Source of the DNA: Thunnus maccoyii
Lineage: Eukaryota > Chordata > Actinopteri > Scombriformes > Scombridae
Assembly (NCBI RefSeq): GCF_910596095.1
Contig: NC_056550.1
Location: 25,225,001 to 25,289,000, forward strand
Length of the DNA: 64,000 nt
Direction of reading: 5' to 3'
The translations under genes and the position numbers were made by a program. Each line of letters starts with the position of its first letter. Position 1 is the first letter of the stretch. Shown one piece after another: positions 10,571-31,083 of the stretch. The notes below the pieces were generated by a model. That model saw only the letters and a program-made list of their open reading frames with translations, did not search any database and had not been told where the DNA came from.

Positions 10571-11635
10571 ATCGGCTTGAAATATTATGATCCTATCCTT
10601 TAAGCACGGAGCCAACACAAAATCAGTTTTTATTGGGATTCTTTGAAGACCTGAGGCGTCTCGCAAGTATTTGGCTCTTCTACAGCCTTACTGGGTTATT
10701 GCTTCAGTCCCCGTTGCCTCCTTTGATGTATACCTTAAAAGAAGAATTCTCTGGGATTTTATGGAGGTGGATGACTTGGATCTGAAGAACTAGAAAAAAG
10801 TATTACAACTCCCTGGGGTTAGTATTAACCTGCCATTTGATTCAGGGTGTCTAATATGCTATGCTAGTAGTGAACAAACGGTCACTTTGTAATCGCCAAT
10901 GCTACCGGATCGTCCACTTGCAAGCTTGTCTCTCGGCAGGAGCATCTCATTAGTGTTGAAAGGTCTGACGACATCAAAGCACGTGTCTCTCTCCACGTTT
11001 CCCGGCTTTTGCAGCACCTTGTGGAGCAGGTAAATGATGGCTGTGTCCATGTCTATGTGGGCCTGGTATGTAAATTGGAGGTGTCTGCTAACTCCTTTGC
11101 TGAGTGTCTGATGTGCTACCTGACAAACAGCCTCTCAAAGGGTTTCATTATATCTGAAGTAACTACCTGTAGTCACATCTGTAGTCTTTCAGGGCAGTAG
11201 TGGTGTTGCACAATGTTTCTCTAAACTCTCTACAGATTCAAGGTCAAGTTGGAAATCTAACCTTAGCGGAGAACATCTGCTAACTGGCGGAGTCCAAAGG
11301 CTCTGACATTAAGACAAACTGTTGCTATTTATGTTTTCAAATACTATGTGGGGTAACTACTGTACATCTTTCATTCATTCATCTTTCATTTCAAGTCATT
11401 CTTTAAATGTGAAAGTGGAAAACACAGATGAGAGGTTCCCAACCTTTTTTGTACCCTTACAGCCCTGTCAGATGAGTTCAAGTAACTCCTCATTGAAACC
11501 CTCAGCTGTCACTGAATTATTTAGAATACAGTGTTCTTTAATACTATTAATTATATAAAGTGGATACTGTTGTTATAATAATTTCAACTGTTTATCCACA
11601 ACTTTTAGCTAACTATTTCAACAGTTTATTCAATA
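10571..11635. other. Intergenic DNA, no gene seen
   Basis: No open frame longer than about 78 codons and none with recognisable composition; no splice-linked conserved peptide found on either strand. Confidence 0.45.
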
Positions 11636-11639
11636 CTTT

Positions 11640-12700
11640 TACAGTGTCTGGAGTTTACAGACATGCTAGCAGCTTTGTGAGGCTGTAAGCTACTTGTAGG
11701 CACAGTTAATGCTAACATGCACACAAACAAACATACTAATGTTTAGCAGGTATAATTTTTACTATGTTCATGATTGTAGTTTAGTGTGTTAAAGCTGGAG
11801 TGCAGGACTTTTTGTCTCCCCCCTTCTAGCAGTGAGAGTAATTACAAAAACAACACATGCTAACGTCATAGGCACTGTAGCCTACTCAGTTGGTACTGCT
11901 GCAGCTGTAAAACGGTGGATAAGTTGTTTTGAGCGTCACACAACCCCTGCAAAATGACTTGTTTCACTATCAAAATTTGATCCATTTGGTCTGATAACAT
12001 TTGGAAAGTCTAGAGGAGCCACAAGATTCAATTATTTTATCCCCATTCAAATTAGCAGAGGGCTAACCGGAAGTTAGCACATTCAAACAGCCAGTGCAGG
12101 GATGTCCCTCCTGACATGAGATTTTAAATCTCTGTATACTGTGAAATACAGAGAGATTTATCTGGCCTTGATAGGCTTAATAAGCACTATGTGAACTTGT
12201 TTTGCAAGGGCTTGAATGTAACAGATGTTCATTTACACGTTAAAAGTTCTGCACTGCAGCTTTAACATGCTAACAATTGCTAATTAATACTAAACATACA
12301 GCTGAGGATGAATGTCACTATAGTTTTGGATTATTTGGTCATGAACCAAAAATACTGAACAAATTGAAAATGTCATGATAAATGAAAAATTAAACAATCA
12401 CCACAGTTCTTGTAATTCATCCAAAGCACAGACATGAATGTCAACCAGATTTCAAGGTAATCTATCCAACAGTTGTCAAGACATTTCACTCAAAACCACA
12501 AAATGTGAATCTCATGTCGGCACTTGATGAAAAGTCAGGGGATCACCAAAGTTATTAAGATTCATCATCTGTAAGCCATGAATGTCTCTGCACAATTTTA
12601 TGGCGATCCATTTTATAGTTGTTGAGGTATCGGTCACGGTGGACTGACCCACTGGCAGACTGGCTTTACCATCCCTAGAACCAAGCTGCCAGAGTGGCTA
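11640..12700. repeat. Dispersed repeat with 'gctaacatgc' words, carrying an inserted element
   Basis: Flanks (11640-11788 and 12266-12700) contain 'taatgctaacatgcacacaaac' and 'catgctaacaattgctaatta', then 'ccaaaaatactgaac', 'tcatctgtaagccatgaatgtctctg' and 'ttgttgaggtatcggtcacggtggactgac', wording typical of fish interspersed repeats. It is interrupted by an inverted-repeat element at 11789-12265. Confidence 0.5.
11789..12265. mobile_element. MITE with TTAAAGCTGnAGTGCAG-type inverted ends
   Basis: The left end TTAAAGCTGGAGTGCAGGAC and the right end (reverse complement of GTTCTGCACTGCAGCTTTAA) form inverted terminal repeats of about 20 bp with few mismatches. The 477-bp interior has no transposase. 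The exact target duplication is not clear; TTAA occurs at both ends. Confidence 0.65.
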
Positions 12701-14414
12701 AAAATACATGTATAGTAAGTAGATATATTTGGAACAAGGGGGTAGCTCTGCAAAATCTAATGGACATTTAGCACAGGTAGTTTTGGTAATAAATGTAATG
12801 TTTACTTATATCATTACTTATAGACTTCACCATGAGCCTAGAAGCTAGGAAAGAAATGAGAATGTTAGATGAGCATTGTATATCTTGGATTCTTGCCACC
12901 TAAATGAGATTATTTCTGTCACCATGCGGCTCCGCCTCTGAGAAATAACTCCCGTGTTCTAGTGAGATAGTGTCAGGTTGTCACACTCAAAAGTCACTGG
13001 GTTGCCACAGCTGTGTAGTAAAGCACAAGTTCAACAATAATCAAGGTTTTAATAAAATTTCATTGAACTGTTTGCCTCTTGGTTGAGGATATATACTGTA
13101 CCATGCCATGAAAAGTGTGAACCACATTTTATTTTGCATTTTGATTACATATTCAGTGATATAGCTGTATATTGGATGATCCAATGCTGCAAAACATGCA
13201 TTTCTGTGTTGTGCTTGAAATAATATACTTTTGTTCCAATAGATGTCAGTCTTACTTCACTGAAAATTTCCCTTCACTCCCATTTTGGTCTAGAACTGTC
13301 AATGTTTGATTTATACATATCTCAAACTGGAAAATGTTCAACATCCATTACACTAATAAGATCCCATCAAAAAACATCTATCTTATGATTAATCATAATT
13401 AACCATCAGAGATGACAGTTTCAATGGACGTGAGTCGACATACAAAGCGAATTTCTTGATTTAAAATTGGATACAAAGTTGATTTTTGAATGACAATCTA
13501 TGACAGAATTAAAGTGTGGATAAACATGATTAAATGAATCCAAATGCTGCATGAGAGAGGCCCTCACAGGGACAATACTGCTTAAAAAAAAGATGCGATA
13601 CATGCAAGCATCCTGTTGACGTATCATCTATGGAGTGTGCACCATGAAAAAAGCATATTTGCAGACATGCTCCCATATGCATAATTGTAAATATACCTGC
13701 CAAGTAATGATCGTCAATATACCAACAAGTGCTGGCTGATCTTTTCAGCCTTGTATGAGCTGTATGATGAACTGAGCACAGACAGCTTGGGGAAGAAAGC
13801 TCATCCCATCTGTTCCTGAATAACAGTCGTGATCAGAATATTCACAGTGTCGCCTCTAGACACATACAAGATGTGGTTTTTGTTGACAAGCGCAATCTCT
13901 CCTCTCCTGTGTTACGGTATAGCATAGTAATGTTTTCAGTGAGATCATTGTCTCTCTTATTGAGCAGGTCACCAAGCCTCGTCCCCCGATAAGAGGAGAA
14001 AAACTTTAATGCAACTTCAGTTTAAAAGGCTAATTCAACAAAAGATCTTCTACGTTGAAACAGATATTGAAGTGTCTGTGCTGCAGCAGTAGCCTGCACA
14101 TCCTGCAGCTCGCCGTAGCTTAGTGTGAAGACGTTGAAATGTGAGGACGTCCCTTCATCCCACAAATAATATCGCATGGAGAGATTTGATGAAATGCATG
14201 TTGTGTCCGAGCCGACCGTGTTAAATTATTTTCGGAGAAAGATTCTAGGCTCTGGCTTCACAGACACACATTTGATATGTGGCAAGGAACAAAACAAACA
14301 AATATTCTCCCGTATTAGAATTTTAAATCCAGGAACAAGAGTCAATTTAGGTTCAGGAAATCAGCCCGAAATTTGTTCCAGTGGGGCACAGGGACAGGGA
14401 TGGTGACTCCATTT
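12701..14414. other. Intergenic region including the likely gsg1l2 3' UTR
   Basis: The part nearest 14414 is downstream of the gsg1l2 stop on the minus strand and is probably 3' UTR. A minus-strand AATAAA (TTTATT on the plus strand, 13128-13133) is a candidate polyadenylation signal, weakly supported. No other gene seen. Confidence 0.35.
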
Positions 14415-22941
<8,527 letters not shown>

Positions 22942-24080
22942 GGTCGAGGCCAGGCCAGATGAGATGAAATGAAAAGGCAACTAATCCTGGCTTTCGATAT
23001 GTAGCCACCGTGTTTCGCCTCCCAGCAGATATATCAAATCTTCATAATCTTGTTGCGTTTGGGGCTCCTTGGGTGACAAGGAGAATTCTGTGCATCCTTC
23101 TGCCGACTCTGATGATGTGCCACCACGTCGATTAAAGGATTCATTCTCTCTACTTCCACAGAAACAATAGAAACCCATTGCACTGCAACAACTCTTTGTT
23201 TTTCTCTGCTTCATTTGAACTATTTCACTGTTCACTCTCTGCAGCTCGTCCAACCCCATCGCTCCTCCCCTTCTACAAATCTTTGCCTGCAATATCATCC
23301 ATTACAAATGGCAAATTATATTCCAGACTTCCTCTGAGCATATTAATAAAAAAGATTACTATAATCTTAGATTATTATCCAGAACAAGGTTCTTCCTGTT
23401 TACATTTCCCTGATTTTTTCTGCATTTCATGTCAAAGCGAATCTCAAGAGTAATTGCTGCCACAGACATAAGATCAAATGTTTTACAGTCAGTGACCCGT
23501 GACATAATGTGTACAGTCTCATATGGAAATCCATCCATAATGTGTGTGCATGCAGGGAAAATCTCTTCATGTCTAATAGCCTGCTGAAGTGGGATGCACT
23601 GCCCAAATGAAGACAAATTACTTACAGGAGTATGTGAAGGAGATGACAGATGTTAGGAGAAAACACGTGCTGCCTTTGCTCTGAAACATTTGTCTCTTCC
23701 TGTCTATAATTTTCCATCACTCCATTAAACGTGTCATAAAACGCTGCAGCTCAGACTCTCAGTAACAAACATGTCGCCTTTGGTTTGAGCTGTAATTTAC
23801 TGCAGGTAAATTGTTGTCATGTTGAAATGCAGTTTCCCTGAGTCTTGCTAATGTCAGATCAGTGTTGTCTGAGATTTTATGACAAGTTGTGAGATGATAA
23901 ACAAGATGGGAAATAAGGAAGAAAATGTCCGCTTACTTCTTTCAAATTTTAGCCATTTTTTTGCAAAATACTTGATAGTTTTAGCTCTAAAGGCGTCTGA
24001 TGGATGGGAGTTGGATGGATGTCAAAATTTTAATCTGTCCTGTACTATGGTTTATGACCAAATACCTGCAAAACTTATTT
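22942..24080. other. Region upstream of gsg1l2; probable promoter side, no other gene seen
   Basis: This lies 5' of the gsg1l2 start on the minus strand. No TATA box placed convincingly. Open frames up to 105 codons occur but are not supported by domains or splice logic. Confidence 0.4.
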
Positions 24081-24265
24081 CATTACCATTAGCCTCAACT
24101 GTACTTTGTGTTGAGTGATAACTAGCAAATGTTAGCATGCTAACACACTATAATAAGATGGTGGACATTATACCTGCTACAGTAAACATCAGAATGTTAG
24201 CGTTGTAATTGTGAGCATGTTATCATGCTAACGTTATTATTTACCTGAAGGAACCACCTCACAGA
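24081..24265. repeat. Dispersed 'TAGCATGCTA' repeat, uninterrupted copy
   Basis: Reads 'caactgtactttgtgttgag', 'agcaaatgttagcatgctaac', 'aagatggtggacatt' and 'gttatcatgctaacgtta'. Matches both flanks of the interrupted copy at 3430-4265. Confidence 0.6.
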
Positions 24266-24291
24266 GACACTAGCACGGCCGAAGACTCTTA

Positions 24292-24765
24292 TGCTGCATT
24301 TCAGGCAACTCAGAACTTGAAAATTTACAACTTCCTACTTAAAAAATTATGATGGAACAGCTCTTGAAGTTGGAGCTCTGTTTGGGAAACTTGGGCCAAA
24401 TTTCATGCACCCTGACTTCACCGTGAAGCGAAGCTCTGACGTCACTCGATATAGCCGCGTCTACAGAAGTGAACATGGAGATCAACACCGTGAATGTTAA
24501 GTAATCAACTTAAGGCTATATAGTCAATTCTCCTGGCTAAAAACACTGTAAATAAAATAAGACCGATTATCTATGTAGAGCTTAAAATTAGTCATAAATG
24601 TTGCAAGCTAGTTAACTAGCTATATGTAGAAGATGAGTTTCTCTCAGTCAGCCATGTTGAATGTTTCCATTTGACGTTGTGAGTCGTGGAACACTTTGAG
24701 CTCAGGATTCATCATTTTCAACTTGGAAGTTTTTGACCTCAAACTTGAATGGAACGCACTATGAG
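24292..24765. repeat. Possible MITE with GTGCGTTCCATT-type right end
   Basis: The right end 'aacttgaatggaacgcac' and the left end 'gctgcatttcaggcaactcag' look like diverged inverted ends. Paired internal words include 'aacttgaaaatt' and 'aacttggaagtt'. Support is weak because the left end is poorly matched. Confidence 0.35.
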
Positions 24766-25139
24766 GGTTGGTTTATGCTCGATCAGAAGTAATTTATATG
24801 ACGGGTTGTGTTTATAGTTGTTCTGAATGGCCTCGAAGGTGGAGTGGCTGCCATAAAGACGTAGAGGGCATGATATCATTTAAATACATGGATAACAGTG
24901 CACGTATTTCAGATAGTCTCTTAAAGAGGGTGCTCCCAGTGTTACACTTGGTTGTTCACATGAGAAGTGACAGAAATAGTTGTGTCAAAAAAGAGAGCTA
25001 GAGAGAGGCTCCTTTCTCATCTCTGCATAGCTGGCTAATCACACCATGAAGAGGGTGTGACTATCGGATTATCAGTTTTGGAGAGTTACTGAAATAGTCA
25101 GTTACAACCCACCCTAAAGGTGTGGGGGAATGGGTTCAA

Positions 25140-25397
25140 CTTAACCCTAACCCTACCCTAACCCTAACCCTAGTCCTAACCCTAACCCACCCTAACCCTA
25201 CCCTAACCCTAACCCTTACCCTAACCCTAATCCTAACCCTAACCCCTAACCCTAGTCCTAACCCTAACCAACCCTAACCCTAACTCTAACCCAACCCTAA
25301 CCCTAACCCTAAGCCCTATACCTAACCCTAACCCTTACCCTAACCCTAATCCTAACCCTAACCCCTAACCCCTAACCCCTAACCCTAATCCTAACCT
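25140..25397 (+). repeat. Interstitial telomeric repeat (CCCTAA)n
   Basis: About 258 bp of mostly ccctaa hexamers with variants (cctagt, cccaac, ccttac, taatcc). The block is bounded by unique sequence and lies between gsg1l2 and rcvrn. The variant spectrum shows a decayed array rather than a fresh telomere end. Confidence 0.92.
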
Positions 25398-27890
25398 GCT
25401 ATTCGACAGTCCAACAAGCAGTTCTGATGGAGTATGTTAAGTCTTGTTTCACAACCTGGAGATAAAACTTGAATATTCCCTCAATCATAGCAACCTTGTC
25501 ATTTTCTTTGAGCCAAATCCAAAATACACTGAATAAAAAGGTTAGCTTAAAGATATACAAGGAGAGGAAGGAAGATTGATTATTCTGATTTAAATCCTCT
25601 AGCTGCAAATCACAACTCTGACCATGTCAAACTCATGTAGGTACAATGTATACACAACCTACACAACCACAGTTGACTGTGGTCATATTAAATGATATCT
25701 CACAAGTGACATGTTTTTATTTTGTTTTTTTTTAAATAAACTGTTGTGTTGCAAGGAGTTTTAAACTAAACTTATTGTTTATAAAGAATGTGTTGAATAT
25801 TGGAGTGCCTTTAGGTAGTTGAATAACACGTGAAATACATGTAATGTTTTTTCTTATTGTGTATCTGTATGTGTTTTAAACTGCCATTTTATACCATTTT
25901 AACATTTTATAGTGGTACCAGATATGGGCTGCATACCAACAGGTGTACAAAACTCTGATATGAGCAGCAATACAGAAATTAGCATGAGGATCTGACAGTG
26001 TGAGCATACAGCAAAGCCTTTAGTTTAGCTTTGTTTGTGAGAAAAGTATTTGTATCCGAATTTTTTTTTTCACTGCTTAGTAAATTCGTGACAGCAGTAC
26101 ATTGAGTGACCAAGTCGTAGCCAACGTTTCACAAAGTAATTCCCCTGAATACAAAGAGATTATTCTGAACATTAGCTTTCATGTAATAAAATGTAAACAC
26201 AGGGCGAATAAGTCCAGTGTTACACTTAATGAAGCAATAAGCCTGTTGTACAGTGTATATTTCCTTGACTCATCCTTTTTACATAATAACTACCTGCCAG
26301 GGGGGACTCATTTTGACAAACCCTGTAATATCAGAGTATACGACAGCCAGATGATAGATCTGAATATGGGCCTATTTCTCCGTCCCCTGGGATGCTCGAC
26401 ATGCATTTTGACAAAAACCTAAATGTTATGTGATTATGTAAAATTACGTGATGATATTCTTAAGACTAAGCAATAATTTGGGGTTTTCTAGATATGCAGA
26501 TTGCCAGATCAACGCTCCCAAATTCAGTTGTTTCAGATGTCAGAAACAATGGGAAACCCACAATAAACTACACAAAAATATTTGTGTGTGCATTTCTATT
26601 TGTGTATATTATATTTCTTTAGTGAATCACATACTCAGCATGTATTTAAAAAGTTATTTAAGGAATCACATATAAAGTTATCCACTGAGGAAATCAGTAA
26701 TTATTCCAATGACATTCTCATATTTTTAGCATATTTTTAAAAATGTCAAGAAAAGGAAAATATCACACAAAACATAAACACCTGGTTAATTCTATATTTC
26801 AGCCTGTAAAGCAGGGGGAAAAAAGTGCACTCTAATGAATGATCGGCCAACATAGAAAATAAGAGAACAACATGCATTCATTGGGATGAAAGCAGCTTTA
26901 GTTAAATCAGGAAATCTGTCCCAGTTGAGAAAAAACAACCGGCTCCGATTGATCCTTTGCAAGCCAGTCACAATATCTGATCCGCACACATACAGTATGA
27001 ATTCTGTTGTCCTCTCACTGTTATCCTAAATACATAAATATGGGTGTAGGTCTCATTTAATATTAATCAGACATTCTCATCAAAAAGCATCATCAGCACG
27101 GCAGGATTTTAGGGTTCTGAGGCACATCTGACACCTCTGTCGTAGTTTAAATGTCAGTGCAGTACTTAGAATAGCTTAGACGCAACTCCAACACTCCGTT
27201 ACACAGCACATACATTCATCTTGGTTCTTTAATTACCTTCACTTGCTGTGGTTTCGGCACCGCTACAGCAGATGGTCTTGTAATCTGGCCTGAGACTATT
27301 ACACTGGAGACACAGATAATCTCATCCCATTGTGGTGGAGCAGCCCGCCCGCACCAGGCAGAGCTTCACCATGACCCCCCCCCCCCCCCAGCTAGATCTA
27401 GATCAAGACTCATGTTATGGTAAAAATGGTTTAAAAAAAGGTGGGTAAACTGTTTCCCTTTCCTCACCCATTCACTTACGAAAACTTATTTCATATAACT
27501 CATTAAATTCTACTCACTACTCACTACTTTTAAAGGTGAGCAAGAGCACTTAAAATGTGGATATTCTTAGTTCGGGTATGTTTTTCCTTTCCTACAATTG
27601 TACAGCAACTAATCTGGTAATGTTTTATTATATTATCATTGTTATGTCCTATCAGATATACCAGATTTTTAACTGATGATGCATTTTTAAATCAAATGAT
27701 CAGTTTGGGTATCTAGAGACAACTGGCCTTCTTTAACAGCTTAAAAACATTATTTATCCGCTTGATACAAATTTTTATTAGAGTTGCTTATAAACATGAT
27801 TTTGAACCAATGACATGTTTCAGAAGTCGCTACAGAAAATTACTTTTATACTTCTGTTTGAGGTCCCCAGTGATAAAACATGGTTCAAAA
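25398..27890. other. Intergenic DNA, no gene seen
   Basis: AT-rich sequence between gsg1l2 and rcvrn. Open frames are at most 106 codons without domain signatures. A run of C residues lies at 27376-27389. In mammals GLP2R would be expected about here; I found no seven-helix receptor exons. Confidence 0.4.
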
Positions 27891-27894
27891 ACAA

Positions 27895-28085
27895 ATGTAT
27901 TTTCATTGTAATCCATAATGTTGTTGACTTTGTGACATGGTTTTAAATCCTTACAAGCACTCACAGTGTACAATCATGAATCTGCAGAATAATAACCAAG
28001 GCAAGGGCTCCCGCCATTATTTTCATTATTAAATACTCTACCAATTATTTTCTTTATTATTCTGGTAGAAACACAAAGTAAGTAA
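27895..28085 (+). repeat. Direct repeat partner of 29978-30200
   Basis: Shares 'atccataatgttgt', 'gacatggttttaaatcctta', 'cagaataataacca' and 'ccaaggcaag' in order with 29978-30200. One copy is upstream of rcvrn, the other in its first intron. Confidence 0.65.
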
Positions 28086-28705
28086 AACAAACAAAGGATT
28101 AAAACATAAAAAAGGAAAATGATGGATAGAAGTCAGAAAAGAGAGTAAAAAGAGGAGAGGGAAGCAGGGTAGTCGCTAAAGTAAAGGAAAATAAATGTGC
28201 AGTAAAATACAAAGGCTTGATAACATGCTTCTTTTATTACCTATCATGTTATATGAATAGCTTTATCCTTAATCCTACCGACTGGGTGACCTGCAGACCC
28301 CAGAGGTTTACTTTTTATTCTATCTCACAGGTGCCTCTTTATTCTATCGTTCCAATTTTACAAGACTTTGTCAATCAATTTATTCCTGATGACTTCATAT
28401 TATTGTTTTCTTTTTCTGTTTTAATTAGTGCTATATAAAAATACCAGTGTATTAGGGTTCTGAGGGAACCCGGTCAAAAGCACCTAATGCCGTCTATGCT
28501 TTTTTGTAATAGATGTAACTATTTATTGAGTTCATGTTTGCCATGGGTCCTAATTTAAAGTATCACACTCTATCAGGGTGGGGTGAGGTAGGGTGGGGGG
28601 GCCCTCTGTCAGTCATTTTGAAGGCTTTGTGGAAAGATTGTACTTGGGATAAAAGCTGCAATTTGTATTAAAGAAAAGTTTATATTTATATATAAAATAA
28701 TAATA

Positions 28706-28711
<6 letters not shown>

Positions 28712-28758
<47 letters not shown>
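28712..28758. repeat. (TA)n microsatellite
   Basis: Nearly uninterrupted alternating TA for about 47 bp, about 560 bp upstream of the rcvrn start. Confidence 0.92.
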
Positions 28759-28761
<3 letters not shown>

Positions 28762-29033
28762 GACATTAATTACATAACTAATAATATTTTGAGAAGAAAT
28801 AACATTTTGCTATGATGGTTGCTTATTCTTTGGGGTCCCCGGGGACTCCAGTTGGTAGTCCTTGTATGGTAATATGTTGGTAGGATGAGGGTTATATAAC
28901 TAAATATTATTATTATTAGTGCGTTGTTGCCCAGGGATGGCAGATGGTACTGTAGTGTAAGCAATAAAATGCTGCAAAAGGCATAAAAAGTCTCCCAGAT
29001 GTTGACCTTTAAAGTGTTAGCCACCTGTTGTGT

Positions 29034-29116
29034 TTAATCATCTGCTTGTACCTACAGTATTTAACTGTGTCTTTAAAGAGGTGTCATAATGATGTGACGT
29101 GGTTATCCCCTTAATC
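29034..29116. promoter_or_regulatory. Possible CRX/OTX-type sites upstream of rcvrn
   Basis: TTAATC occurs at 29034-29039 and 29111-29116, 200-280 bases before the recoverin ATG. Photoreceptor genes are commonly driven by CRX/OTX factors binding TAATC(C/T) cores. Short motifs occur by chance, so this is an inference from position and gene identity. Confidence 0.25.
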
Positions 29117-29315
29117 TTCAAGACAGCTGTCTGGATTTAGAGATGCGATGACCATAATCCCATTTGGCACCTTGAGGGGCTGCCAGGGCGAACACAAGGC
29201 AGAAACCCGTACGAGCACCGCAGAGGTTTTACCGCCAAACCGCGAGGAGCAGGAGGACAGAAAGACAAGAAGAAGAACAAGAAGAATTTCAGCTTTGTGA
29301 AAGCCAGTTTGCAGC

Positions 29316-30825
29316 ATGGGGAATACAAAGAGCAGTGCTTTGTCGAAGGAGATCCTGGAAGACCTGAAGTCCAACACCAAATACTCCGAGGCTGAGCTCT
29401 GCACCTGGTACCAGTCCTTCCTGAAGGAGTGTCCCAGCGGGAAGATCAGCAAGCAGCAGTTTGAAGGCATCTACGCCAGCTTCTTCCCGAACGCAGACCC
29501 CACAGCCTACGCTCGGCACGTATTCAGGAGTTTTGACACCAATGCAGATGGCACTTTGGACTTTAAGGAGTACATTGTTGCTCTGCACCTCACCTCCGGT
29601 GGAAAGACTCTGCAGAAGCTGGAGTGGGCCTTTGCCCTGTATGATGTGGACGGGAATGGAACCATCAACAAAAATGAAATCCTAGAGATTGTTAGGGTAC
29701 TTATACCTTCTTCTTTAATCACAGTGGAACAGAAAACATTATCTATTTACTGCTAACAACCTGAAGTATATTTGATATTATATTCTGTACATATTTGATA
29801 GAAATGTCCTGTTTCCCTGCAGTAATTACTCACTTTGACTTCCATTCGGCCTCTGTATAAAAAACCTTTTATATGGATAAACAATGAAAACAAGATGGTC
29901 CATTGGACTTTATTTCTCATAGCTAAATTTCTTTAATGGAATGAATTTAGCACTTCTGCCTTGTGATGAATGAGACTGTAATGAATCCATAATGTTGTCG
30001 ATTTTATGACATGGGTTTAAATCCTTATATGTACACACAATATACAATAATGACTCTACAGAATAATAACCAGGCTAAATACCAAGGCAAGTGCTGCTAC
30101 CGCTAATTGTATTTTCATCATTTATCAATTATTATCATTATTATTATTATATCAATTATTAAATAATCTACATATTATTTTCTTGATTAATCTACTAGTC
30201 TGTAAAAATTGTGTAAAATAGTATTAAATTTACAGTTATACAAAGCAGAGAAAAGCAGCAAATTGTCACATTTGACAATCTGGACCCAGCAAATTTTTGG
30301 CATTTTTGCTTGATAAATTAATTAGACTATCAACTGATTATCAAAATCAACACCAAATTGAGGTTCATGGATACTTTGAAGACTTTAAGGTGTTATTTTG
30401 TGTGATTATTTTGTATTTCATGATGAATTTCAGTATGAACTGTTGAATACATCTTATAAAATTACTTTCATGCAGTCAATATTCAACATGATTCCTGCTG
30501 ATGACCAGGACAACCTCCCTGAGGATGAAAACACGCCGGAGAAGAGGGCTGAAAAAATCTGGGAATTCTTCGGGAAAAAGGACAACGGTAACATACAAAT
30601 TTTTTAACTCTTTACCAGCTGCTTTAAACCTTCTCTATACTGTACCTTCACATGCAGCCAGATGTGTTGATGCCGCTCTACTTGTTCTGTTTTTGTCCTT
30701 TCACAGATAAAATCTCAGAGGGAGAATTCATTCAAGGTGTGATGGACAACAAGGACATCCTGCGGTTGATACAATACGATGAACCTCAGAAAATTAAAGA
30801 CAAGCTGAAAGAGAAGAAGCAATAG
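29316..30825 (+). CDS. rcvrn: Recoverin (three exons)
   Basis: Exons 29316-29696, 30476-30587 and 30707-30825 with GT-AG introns join into 203 aa, essentially the usual recoverin length (about 202). The N-terminus MGNTKSSALSKE carries the Gly2 myristoylation signal. EF-hand 1 is non-binding, with the hallmark Cys39-Pro40. EF-hand 2 (74-85, DTNADGTLDFKE) and EF-hand 3 (110-121, DVDGNGTINKNE) have intact loop ligands; EF-hand 4 is degenerate, as in the family. The C-terminal segment ENTPEKRAEKIW and the Lys-rich tail KLKEKKQ are typical. Recoverin is the calcium-myristoyl switch protein of rods and cones that restrains rhodopsin kinase. The exon structure (large exon 1 covering EF1-3) agrees with the family. 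The ATG is preceded by a leader containing a possible 50-codon upstream frame. Confidence 0.97.
29978..30200 (+). repeat. Direct repeat partner of 27895-28085 (rcvrn intron 1)
   Basis: Same ordered words as the upstream copy, and it continues into a member of the ATTAATCGATTA family. Confidence 0.6.
30110..30355 (+). repeat. Diverged interspersed repeat, ATTAATCGATTA family (rcvrn intron 1)
   Basis: Contains 'cgctaattgtattttcatc', 'tcttgattaatctactagtc' and ends 'agactatcaactgattatcaaaat'. More diverged than other copies. Confidence 0.5.
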
Positions 30826-31077
30826 TTACACAGGCAGGAAAAAAGGCCCTTCTTGTGCTTTTAAGACTGTTTTATTCTTATGTTTACACTCTTACATGAT
30901 CTGGCTGCTTGTCCGCTTGACCCACGCTGCTCTTTTTTTCTTTCTTGGTCTTAGCAACCAGCCAAACAGTGTTGCAGTTTTGTTCAGAAATCATTTGATA
31001 CTAGAAAACAGCAACTGAGGATCTCTGGAAATGGCATTTTAAGCCGTGAGTTTTGTGCGATTACACTGTGGTTCTGT

Positions 31078-31083
31078 ATTAAA
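31078..31083 (+). other. Candidate polyadenylation signal of rcvrn
   Basis: ATTAAA about 250 bases after the stop codon; a common variant hexamer. Inferred from position only. Confidence 0.4.

Noticed and set aside
14176-14406. 76-codon plus-strand open frame next to the gsg1l2 stop
   Set aside because: Antisense to the probable gsg1l2 3' UTR, no domain, no similarity noticed.
25140-25397. CRISPR-like array or chromosome end
   Set aside because: Hexamer telomeric repeats without spacers, bounded by ordinary sequence on both sides; it is interstitial.
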